Positions 6,180-11,481 of a stretch of 11,481 bases of DNA are shown one piece after another. How positions within the stretch are numbered: the stretch's first letter is position 1; each line of letters begins with the position of its first letter. Both the position numbers and the translations under genes were made by a program. The stretch is from an uncultured Clostridia bacterium (GTDB taxonomy: Bacteria > Bacillota > Clostridia > Oscillospirales > CAG-272), in NCBI GenBank assembly GCA_937884385.1, contig CALGCW010000059.1:1-11481 (forward strand), given 5' to 3'. The notes beneath the pieces are model-generated. The model worked only from the letters and a program-made list of their open reading frames with translations. It was not told the DNA's origin and ran no database searches.

Positions 6180-7253
6180 ATGAAAAAGGTATTGAGTTTA
6201 ATTTTGGTTGTATGTATGGCGTTCTCCTGCCTTGCGCTTTCCGCTTGCGTGTGGGAGGGGATTTGGCAAACGACAACCTCAACTGTGCCTACTGCTTCGA
6301 CGACCCAGCCCACTACGAAGCCGACGAGCACGACAACTACCACGACTACTAAACCTGCTCCGCCACCCCCAGAACCTGTCGATGATGAGTTAAAATGGAA
6401 GGTCATAGACGACTACCTCATTTGGAGTGGCATACTTGATGATAAAAAGCCCGAGGAAATCGATTGTGAGTTCTTTGGAAGATACGGTGACTGCGCAGCG
6501 GTATATTTTCATACAGCAGGCTCATACGGAGAGCGCCTCCAAAGATACGATACTGCTGGATATAGATTTATTTATCCCGATTCGCGAGTTATTCGCATTT
6601 GGAATGATGGAGACTTCTATACGATAACCGAGGCTTATGAAATGGGCTTTATCGTTGAAGATGACGTTGCTTCTATCAACTATTTATTCCAAGGCTTTGA
6701 ATTTAAAGATCCGTATTTTATTTACGCGCCAAAGTCTTATAGTCATATTAGCGGTATTTATATTCTTCCAACGTTTGACGAAACGTTTATTAGAGTGTTT
6801 TTGGATCCGGGTATTAGCAGAACGGGTAAGGAATTCGATATTCGTTTTTTCAGAGGAGGAGAGTTTGATAGAATTGAATTGGCTGAAGAAAGGGGAACGG
6901 GGGACGAATTTATTCAAGTATACGATCTATATTTAACGAATCCGTCTATGGAAAATGCGTGGGCGGCTGTTAAGGAAATGATAAAAATTGATGGGATTTT
7001 CCGCGCTATTCTCGGAGACTCGAACGCTTGGGGAAGTGTTTGGGTATCTGCTGGGCAGAGCAATACCGCCTCACAATGTGCATTGGAGCTTGATGAAATA
7101 TCTGTATTAAGTATCCAAGAGCAACAAGTGTGGGATTTTACTGTGGGAAGCGATGCCGTTATGGCCGGTGTTATAGATACGGGAATAGCTTCTCATGAGG
7201 ACCTTGATATTGCAGCACCAAATGATAGAAGCGCATGCTATAAGAGTTTCTGA
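6180..7253 (+). CDS. Lipoprotein: truncated S8 subtilase precursor
   Basis: The 357-residue product opens with a lipoprotein signal (KK, a hydrophobic core, lipobox LSAC with Cys23), so it should be exported and lipid-anchored. A Thr/Pro-rich linker (about 31-68) follows. Residues 70-170 resemble an accessory domain I recall from Clostridia surface proteins (FFGRYGDCAAVYF, then AGYRFIYPDSRVIRIW and DGDFYTITEAYEMGF). Residues about 190-280 look like a subtilase propeptide region (LYLTNPSMENAWAAVKEM). Then VWDFTVGSDAVMAGVIDTG (317-335) is the start of an S8 catalytic domain, with catalytic Asp333 in VIDTG and the usual following H-x-DL. The frame stops 16 residues after HEDL, so the catalytic His (GTH) and Ser (GTSMA) blocks are missing; it cannot be an active protease. 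The ATG at 6180 has AAGGAG upstream; a TTG at 6159 would spoil the signal peptide. Codons are more A/T-ended than in the synthetase genes. Probably a decayed remnant. Confidence 0.8.
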   Translation: MKKVLSLILVVCMAFSCLALSACVWEGIWQTTTSTVPTASTTQPTTKPTSTTTTTTTKPAPPPPEPVDDELKWKVIDDYLIWSGILDDKKPEEIDCEFFGRYGDCAAVYFHTAGSYGERLQRYDTAGYRFIYPDSRVIRIWNDGDFYTITEAYEMGFIVEDDVASINYLFQGFEFKDPYFIYAPKSYSHISGIYILPTFDETFIRVFLDPGISRTGKEFDIRFFRGGEFDRIELAEERGTGDEFIQVYDLYLTNPSMENAWAAVKEMIKIDGIFRAILGDSNAWGSVWVSAGQSNTASQCALELDEISVLSIQEQQVWDFTVGSDAVMAGVIDTGIASHEDLDIAAPNDRSACYKSF

Positions 7254-7300
7254 AATCTATGACAAAAACAATTTGCCCGAGATGCAATAAATTACTACTT

Positions 7301-7334
7301 ATCCCCCGCCCTTGGGCGGGGGATTTATTATTTT
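7301..7334 (+). terminator. GC-rich hairpin terminator after the lipoprotein gene
   Basis: ATCCCCCGCCC (7301-7311) and GGGCGGGGGAT (7314-7324) are perfect inverted repeats, folding as a very stable stem with a small loop, followed by TTTATTATTTT. It begins 48 bases after the stop codon and separates the lipoprotein gene from the pheST leader. The tail is interrupted by A, so it is slightly less canonical than the others here. Confidence 0.8.
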
Positions 7335-7357
7335 AAGTACAAAATTGCAAAAACCCC

Positions 7358-7385
7358 TTGAAATTTTAAATTCTTGTGATATAAT
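7358..7385 (+). promoter_or_regulatory. Sigma-A promoter for the pheST operon
   Basis: TTGAAA (7358-7363), a 16-base spacer and TATAAT (7380-7385) with a TG extended -10 (7377-7378). Transcription would start near 7392, at the beginning of the T-box leader. A second TATAAT at 7386-7391 has no well-spaced -35. Confidence 0.75.
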
Positions 7386-7391
7386 TATAAT

Positions 7392-7667
7392 GTTAAAAAT
7401 AAATAGACCCCTACAAAAACTATGATGGAGTTTGAGTTTATCGGTCGATTTTTGCAGAGAGAGCCGCCTTTTGGCTGTGAGTGGCTCAAAATCGGATAAA
7501 TTTCGTTTCGCTTCGGAGTTGGTGAGGTGAAAAATTCAAAAAAAGTAGTCGCATCCGTTTGCCTGCGTTAAGGGCGACAAAGTGTTAGCTTTGCTAAAAA
7601 TACGGGTGGTACCGCGTGCGTTTATACGTCTCGTCCTGTTCTTTGGATGGGGCGATTTTTATTTTTT
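7392..7667 (+). promoter_or_regulatory. T-box riboswitch (tRNA-Phe sensing) upstream of pheS
   Basis: This leader senses uncharged tRNA-Phe and lets transcription continue into pheST when the tRNA lacks phenylalanine. The diagnostic T-box sequence, GGGTGGTACCGCG, lies at 7604-7616; TGGT at 7607-7610 would pair with the tRNA acceptor end. Stem I can be traced: GTTTATC (7436-7442) with GATAAAT (7495-7501), CGATTTT (7446-7452) with AAAATCG (7488-7494), and GAGCC (7461-7465) with GGCTC (7483-7487). The AGAGAG and GTGAG segments in the distal part are typical of stem I. TTC (7502-7504), directly after the 3' side of this helix, is the best specifier candidate and encodes Phe, which agrees with the gene downstream. 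A stem III-like hairpin (7548-7578) and a terminator (7627-7667) complete the set. The class is certain; the exact specifier base positions are my reading. Confidence 0.93.
7627..7667 (+). terminator. Regulated terminator of the pheS T-box leader
   Basis: CGTCTCGTCC (7627-7636) pairs with GGATGGGGCG (7645-7654), a 10-bp stem with three G-U pairs and an eight-base loop, followed by ATTTTTATTTTTT. It is the default off-state structure, competing with the antiterminator around the T-box sequence; pheS begins 32 bases later. Confidence 0.88.
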
Positions 7668-7698
7668 ATAAATTATTTTTCCCGAAAGGATAAACAAA

Positions 7699-8712
7699 AT
7701 GAAAGAGACTTTGAAAAGAATCAAAGAAGAAGCTCTTCTCAAGATCGCAGACGATAGCTGCGACCTCGAAGCGCTTCGAATTCAGTACCTCGGAAAAAAA
7801 GGTGAGCTCACCGCAGTTCTTCGCGGTATGGGCAAGCTCACTCCCGAGGAGCGCCCCATCATCGGTCAGCTTGCAAACGAGGTCCGCGAGCAGATCGAAG
7901 AAGCAATGAAGGCAAAGCAGACAGAGCTTAAGGCTCGTGCACTTGAAAATCAGCTCATCGCTGAAAAGCTCGACGTCACGATGCCTGCAAAAGTGCCCGC
8001 AAGAGGACATCTCCACCCCTTAACGAAGATGCAGCGCGAGCTTGAGGACATCTTCATCGGTATGGGCTATTCCATCGCAGAGGGTCCCGAGGTTGAATAC
8101 GATTACTACAACTTCCAGGCACTCAACATTCCGGAAAATCACCCCGCACGTGATACGCAGGACACCTTCTATATCACGGAAAAGATACTTCTCCGTTCAC
8201 AGACCTCTCCCGTACAGGCTCGAGTTATGGAACAGCAGAAGCCGCCCATCCGCATAGTTTCTCCCGGCAGAGTATACCGTTCAGACGCTATGGACGCGAC
8301 CCACTCTCCCCTTTTCCATCAGTTTGAGGGACTTGTAGTCGATAAGGGCATCACTATGGGAAATCTTAAGAGTACGCTTGAGGAATTTGCTAAAAAGACC
8401 TTCGGTGAGGAAACGAGAGTTCGTTTCCGTCCCCACCACTTCCCCTTCACAGAGCCTTCTGCTGAGGTCGATGTATCCTGCTTCGCTTGCGGCGGCAAGG
8501 GATGCCGTCTTTGCAAGGGCGAGGGTTGGATCGAGATCCTCGGTGCAGGTATGGTACACCCCAACGTGCTTCGTAACTGCGGAATAGACCCCGAAGAATA
8601 CAGCGGCTTTGCATTCGGTATGGGCGTTGAGAGAATTCTGATGCTCAAGTACCACGTAAACGATATCCGTCTTCTTTACGAGAACGACGTTCGTTTCCTT
8701 CATCAGTTCTAA
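7699..8712 (+). CDS. pheS: Phenylalanine--tRNA ligase, alpha subunit
   Basis: Catalytic subunit of the cytosolic alpha2-beta2 phenylalanyl-tRNA synthetase, a class II enzyme. The N-terminal coiled coil that contacts tRNA covers about residues 1-90. Motif 1 lies at HPLTKMQREL (106-115), motif 2 at PGRVYRSDAMDATHSPLFHQ (189-208) followed by FEG, and motif 3 at GFAFGMGVERILMLKY (303-318). A Cys4 cluster, CFACGGKGCRLCKG (Cys261, 264, 269, 272), sits between motifs 2 and 3 and could bind zinc; such a cluster is common in Gram-positive PheS. The 337-residue length is normal (about 330-345). AAAGGA at 7685-7690 precedes the ATG, and pheT starts 15 bases after the stop. Expression is under the T-box leader. 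Confidence 0.97.
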   Translation: MKETLKRIKEEALLKIADDSCDLEALRIQYLGKKGELTAVLRGMGKLTPEERPIIGQLANEVREQIEEAMKAKQTELKARALENQLIAEKLDVTMPAKVPARGHLHPLTKMQRELEDIFIGMGYSIAEGPEVEYDYYNFQALNIPENHPARDTQDTFYITEKILLRSQTSPVQARVMEQQKPPIRIVSPGRVYRSDAMDATHSPLFHQFEGLVVDKGITMGNLKSTLEEFAKKTFGEETRVRFRPHHFPFTEPSAEVDVSCFACGGKGCRLCKGEGWIEILGAGMVHPNVLRNCGIDPEEYSGFAFGMGVERILMLKYHVNDIRLLYENDVRFLHQF

Positions 8713-8727
8713 AAGGAGGTACGAAAA

Positions 8728-11124
8728 ATGAATTTATCTATTAAATGGCTTAACGATTTCGTCAATACCGACGGAATTGAGACAAAAGAATATTGCGACA
8801 GAATGACCGACACAGGCTCTAAAGTCGAGGGTTATGAAAAGCTCGGTGACGATATTCAAAACGTAATAGTTGCACGCGTTGAAAAGATGGCTCGCCACGA
8901 GAACAGCGATCACCTTTGGGTTTGCCAGGTAAATATCGGCACAGAGACAGTGCAGATCGTCACGGGCGCGCAGAACGTTCACGAGGGCGACATCGTTCCC
9001 GCGGCTATTCCCGTAGCACACCTTCCCAGTGATATCACTATCAAGGCAGGCAAGCTTCGCGGTGTTGAATCTCACGGTATGCTCTGCTCATACCACGAGC
9101 TTGGACTCACCGAGCACGATATGCCCGGTTATGAAAGCGACGGCATCCTCATTCTCGGCGAAGAGTTTGCAGAATACGTGGGCAAGGATATCTGCGACGC
9201 ACTTCTCCTTCGCGACACGAGCGTTGAATTTGAGATCACGTCCAACAGACCCGATTGCCTCTCTGTAATCGGTCTTGCAAGAGAAACAGCAGTAAGCTTT
9301 GACCGTCCCTGGTCGCTCCCCACTCCCACAGTAAAGGGCGCAAACGACGGTGACAGCGTTGAAAATTATATCAAGGTAGCAGTTGAAGACAGCGACCTCT
9401 GCGCAAGATACAGCGCAAGAGTAATCAAAAATGTCAAGATCGCACCCTCTCCCCTTTGGATGAGAATGAGATTGCGCGCAAGCGGTGTCCGTCCCATCAA
9501 TAATATCGTTGATATCACTAACTACGTAATGCTTGAATACGGTCAGCCTATGCACGCGTTCGATTACTCCTGCCTCGGCGGAGCGCAGATCAAGGTGCGC
9601 CGCGCAGCTGACGGTGAAAATTTCGTATCCCTTGACTCCAAGGAGCATACACTCGACTCCACAATGCTCGTAATTGCTGATGAAGCAAAGGCAGTTGCGC
9701 TTGCAGGCGTAATGGGCGGTGAAAACTCCGAGATCAAGGACACTACCTCAACAGTTGTTTTTGAAAGTGCAAACTTCGACGGTGCATCCGTAAGAGTGAC
9801 AGGTAAAAAGAACGGTATGAGAACAGAGTCCTCTGCCCGCTTCGAAAAGGGTCTTGACCCCGAAAACACCATTCCCGCACTCCAGAGAGCCTGCGAGCTC
9901 GTTGAACTTCTCTGCGCAGGTGAAGTAGTGGACGGCACAATCGACGTTTATCCCGGTAAGCGTGAGCCCGTCACACTTCCCCTTGACCAAAAGGTCATCA
10001 ATGAATTCCTCGGTGTAGATATTTCCGAAGAGTTTATGATCGATACACTTCGCAAGCTCGAATGTAAAGTTGAAAACGGCGTTATAACCGTTCCTTCCTT
10101 CCGCAATGACCTCACTTGTATGAACGATATCGCCGAGGAGATCATCAGAATTTACGGCTATAACGATATCAAGTCATCGAAGATCACAGCAGAAAACACC
10201 GCAGGCGGAAGAACTCCCAAGCAGCAGTTCAAGACGGACCTTTCCGACGCGCTTTGCGGAATGGGTCTTGACGAGATCCACACCTTCTCCTTCATCAGCC
10301 CCAAATACTACGATAAAATAAGGCTCCCCGAGGACGAAAGCGTAAGACGCTCCATCGTTATCTCCAATCCCCTCGGTGAGGATACGAGCATTATGCGCGT
10401 GACAGCGCTTCCCTCTATGATGGAAGCGCTCGCACTTAACAATAATATGGGCAACGAGGACGTTTGCCTCTATGAAATGGGCAATATCTACATCCCAGCA
10501 ATTGAGGAAGACGACCTTCCCTGTGAAAGCAACGTTCTTACGCTCGGTATGTACGGAAACGTCGATTTCTATACGATGAAGGGCATCATCGAGGGCGCGC
10601 TCGCTCTTGGAAGAATCAAGGGTGTTGCATACGAGGCAGTCACCGATAATGCTACCTTCCACCCCGGCAGATGCGCACGTCTTGTGACAGCCGACGGCGA
10701 GATGCTCGGTATCTTTGGTCAGCTTCATCCCCTCACGGCACAGAACTATGGCTTCAATGCCCCCGTATATGCCGCAGAGCTTGATTTTGATGCAATTTTT
10801 GAGCATTGCGACACAGTTATCGAGTATAAGCCCCTTCCCAAGTTCCCCGCATCCACGCGTGACTTCTCATTCGTTTGCGACGAAGCACTTGAGGTAGGTA
10901 AGCTCGCTTCCCTCATCGCACGTGCAGGGGGCAAGCTCGTTGAGGACGTTAAGCTCTTCGACATCTACCGTGGCACACAGCTCGGTGAAGGTAAAAAGTC
11001 AGTTTCCTTCCGTGTGACTCTCCGCGCAAGCGACAGAACGCTCACAGTTGAGGAAGCCGATAAGGTAAGCGGAAAGATCCTTTCCTCCCTCGAACATCAG
11101 CTCGGCTTGACTTTGAGAAAGTAA
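8728..11124 (+). CDS. pheT: Phenylalanine--tRNA ligase, beta subunit
   Basis: The 798-residue beta subunit of phenylalanyl-tRNA synthetase, of standard bacterial length. Visible domains in order: an N-terminal segment (MNLSIKWLNDFV), a tRNA-binding EMAPII/OB-type domain (about 40-150, with the HENSDHLWVCQVNIG stretch), and the conserved FEITSNRPDCLSVIGLARE (168-186). Next come the B3/B4 domain with the editing site against Tyr-tRNA-Phe (about 210-370, including GMRTESSARFEKGLDP near its end), the B5 domain (about 400-475), and a catalytic-like domain. Last is a C-terminal ferredoxin-like anticodon-binding FDX-ACB domain (about 700-798, starting PLPKFPASTRDFSF). No frameshift or missing block is apparent. 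A perfect AAAAGGAGGT at 8711-8720 overlaps the end of pheS, so the subunits are probably made in balance. The operon ends at the terminator at 11218. Confidence 0.97.
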   Translation: MNLSIKWLNDFVNTDGIETKEYCDRMTDTGSKVEGYEKLGDDIQNVIVARVEKMARHENSDHLWVCQVNIGTETVQIVTGAQNVHEGDIVPAAIPVAHLPSDITIKAGKLRGVESHGMLCSYHELGLTEHDMPGYESDGILILGEEFAEYVGKDICDALLLRDTSVEFEITSNRPDCLSVIGLARETAVSFDRPWSLPTPTVKGANDGDSVENYIKVAVEDSDLCARYSARVIKNVKIAPSPLWMRMRLRASGVRPINNIVDITNYVMLEYGQPMHAFDYSCLGGAQIKVRRAADGENFVSLDSKEHTLDSTMLVIADEAKAVALAGVMGGENSEIKDTTSTVVFESANFDGASVRVTGKKNGMRTESSARFEKGLDPENTIPALQRACELVELLCAGEVVDGTIDVYPGKREPVTLPLDQKVINEFLGVDISEEFMIDTLRKLECKVENGVITVPSFRNDLTCMNDIAEEIIRIYGYNDIKSSKITAENTAGGRTPKQQFKTDLSDALCGMGLDEIHTFSFISPKYYDKIRLPEDESVRRSIVISNPLGEDTSIMRVTALPSMMEALALNNNMGNEDVCLYEMGNIYIPAIEEDDLPCESNVLTLGMYGNVDFYTMKGIIEGALALGRIKGVAYEAVTDNATFHPGRCARLVTADGEMLGIFGQLHPLTAQNYGFNAPVYAAELDFDAIFEHCDTVIEYKPLPKFPASTRDFSFVCDEALEVGKLASLIARAGGKLVEDVKLFDIYRGTQLGEGKKSVSFRVTLRASDRTLTVEEADKVSGKILSSLEHQLGLTLRK

Positions 11125-11139
11125 ATTACAGAATAAAGA

Positions 11140-11171
11140 TATGGGGGCATTTTTGAAAAATTGCCCCCATA
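11140..11171. other. Hairpin without U-tract after pheT
   Basis: TATGGGGGCA (11140-11149) and TGCCCCCATA (11162-11171) are a perfect 10-bp inverted repeat around a 12-base loop that is itself nearly self-complementary (TTTTT and AAAAA). No T-run follows on the plus strand, so it is not a standard terminator. It may protect the mRNA 3' end or stall polymerase before the true terminator at 11218. Confidence 0.6.
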
Positions 11172-11217
11172 CCCCTAAAAAACTTTTATGGATTTGTTAA
11201 TTTGATCCGCGCAAATT

Positions 11218-11243
11218 GCACCGTTCGGTTGAACGGTGCTTTT
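11218..11243 (+). terminator. Intrinsic terminator of the pheST operon
   Basis: GCACCGTTC (11218-11226) pairs perfectly with GAACGGTGC (11231-11239) around a GGTT loop, followed by TTTT and then ACTACT. The T-run is short, but stem and position, 94 bases after the pheT stop, fit the end of this operon. Confidence 0.8.
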
Positions 11244-11361
11244 ACTACTAAAATGAGATTTATCGCGTAGAAGTTACAAAGAGAAGAAGATGTTCTTTTT
11301 TGGAAAAAAAGAACCAAAAAACTTTTGTCGCTTGGGTTTGCGCAAATCTCGCGTAAATTTT

Positions 11362-11385
11362 CGATAATTCACGCGTGAATTATCG
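11362..11385. repeat. Perfect 24-bp palindrome
   Basis: The half-site CGATAATTCACG is followed immediately by its exact reverse complement, with no spacer. This symmetry could be a dimeric protein site or a cruciform/hairpin. No gene start is visible nearby to regulate, and the rest of the region is also repeat-rich, so a structural repeat is as likely as an operator. Confidence 0.7.
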
Positions 11386-11448
11386 GTTTTGAAATCCCAT
11401 CGGTGTGCTTACGTGCGAGCACGGCACTCACCGCTGTGCTTTCAAAAC
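11386..11448. repeat. Nested inverted repeat
   Basis: GTTTTGAAA (11386-11394) and TTTCAAAAC (11440-11448) flank an inner pair CGGTG (11401-11405) with CACCG (11429-11433), which encloses GTGCT (11405-11409) with AGCAC (11418-11422). The first base of the innermost left arm is shared, so the folds partly compete. It abuts the 24-bp palindrome. It could be a structured RNA or part of a small mobile repeat. Confidence 0.55.
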
Positions 11449-11481
11449 TACGAAAACCAATCACAAGTGATTGATTTTCTG

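Larger units (their letters stand above)
11244..11481. repeat. Non-coding stretch dense in inverted repeats
   Basis: I see no credible gene here. The stretch holds a series of inverted repeats: GTTCTTTTTT (11292-11301) with AAAAAAGAAC (11305-11314); the palindrome TTTGCGCAAA (11337-11346); a 24-bp perfect palindrome (11362-11385); GTTTTGAAA (11386-11394) with TTTCAAAAC (11440-11448); and CAATCAC (11458-11464) with GTGATTG (11467-11473). T-run/A-run hairpins like the first one occur, as I recall, as dispersed intergenic elements in Clostridia, so this may be part of a repeat family. It continues past the window edge and its borders cannot be set. Confidence 0.5.

Noticed and set aside
6071..6406. 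Minus-strand open frame with a Gly/Val-rich stretch
   Set aside because: The stretch is the reverse reading of the Thr/Pro-rich linker of the lipoprotein, and the rest overlaps the promoter/terminator region; no ribosome binding site.
7210..7290. Frameshift rescue of the truncated subtilase
   Set aside because: The +1 frame is open only to TAA at 7288-7290 and contains no GTH or GTSMA block, so one indel would not restore the protease.
9088..9648. 186-residue open frame antisense to pheT
   Set aside because: Mirrors pheT codons; the sense frame is fully accounted for by PheT domains.
10174..10806. 210-residue open frame antisense to pheT
   Set aside because: Same reason: a long codon-bias shadow without motifs or a ribosome binding site.
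1..11481. CRISPR array, tRNA/rRNA genes, transposase or phage genes, toxin-antitoxin or defence genes
   Set aside because: No regularly spaced direct repeats, no cloverleaf or rRNA-like segments, and no protein with those motifs were seen on either strand.

Overview
The window looks like a chromosomal segment of an anaerobic, probably gut-associated Clostridia bacterium (Bacillota). The signs are AGGAGG-type ribosome binding sites, consensus sigma-A promoters (several with an extended -10), a T-box leader in front of pheST, a long Clostridia-style glutamyl-tRNA synthetase beside a glutaminyl-tRNA synthetase, and a lipoprotein with a Thr/Pro-rich linker fused to a subtilase. This placement is an inference from gene content; there is no rRNA or other marker in the window.

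Layout. (1) Minus strand, 34-1345: an unrecognised 308-residue protein followed by a small protein related to soluble inorganic pyrophosphatase, both read from a strong promoter at 1383-1411. (2) Plus strand, 1496-5954: a divergent promoter drives a compact four-gene unit, metallo-beta-lactamase-fold hydrolase, gltX, glnS and a DUF1294 membrane protein, ended by a textbook intrinsic terminator. (3) 5973-7334: a consensus promoter runs directly into a strong hairpin-plus-U-tract (a small RNA or an attenuated leader). It is followed by a lipoprotein gene that starts like an S8 protease precursor but stops just after the catalytic aspartate, and then a second GC-rich terminator. (4) 7358-11243: promoter, T-box riboswitch with a Phe (TTC) specifier candidate, pheS, pheT and an intrinsic terminator. 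(5) 11244-11481: no convincing gene; a stretch dense in inverted repeats, including a perfect 24-bp palindrome, running off the end.

How it works together. Most of the window is translation housekeeping: charging of tRNA-Glu, tRNA-Gln and tRNA-Phe. The Phe operon senses uncharged tRNA-Phe through its leader, whereas I see no T-box ahead of the Glu/Gln unit. I do not see a convincing new multi-gene system. The items that most deserve a second look are the promoter-hairpin unit at 5973-6065, the beheaded subtilase lipoprotein, the pyrophosphatase-like protein lacking one metal-binding aspartate, and the palindrome-rich right end.
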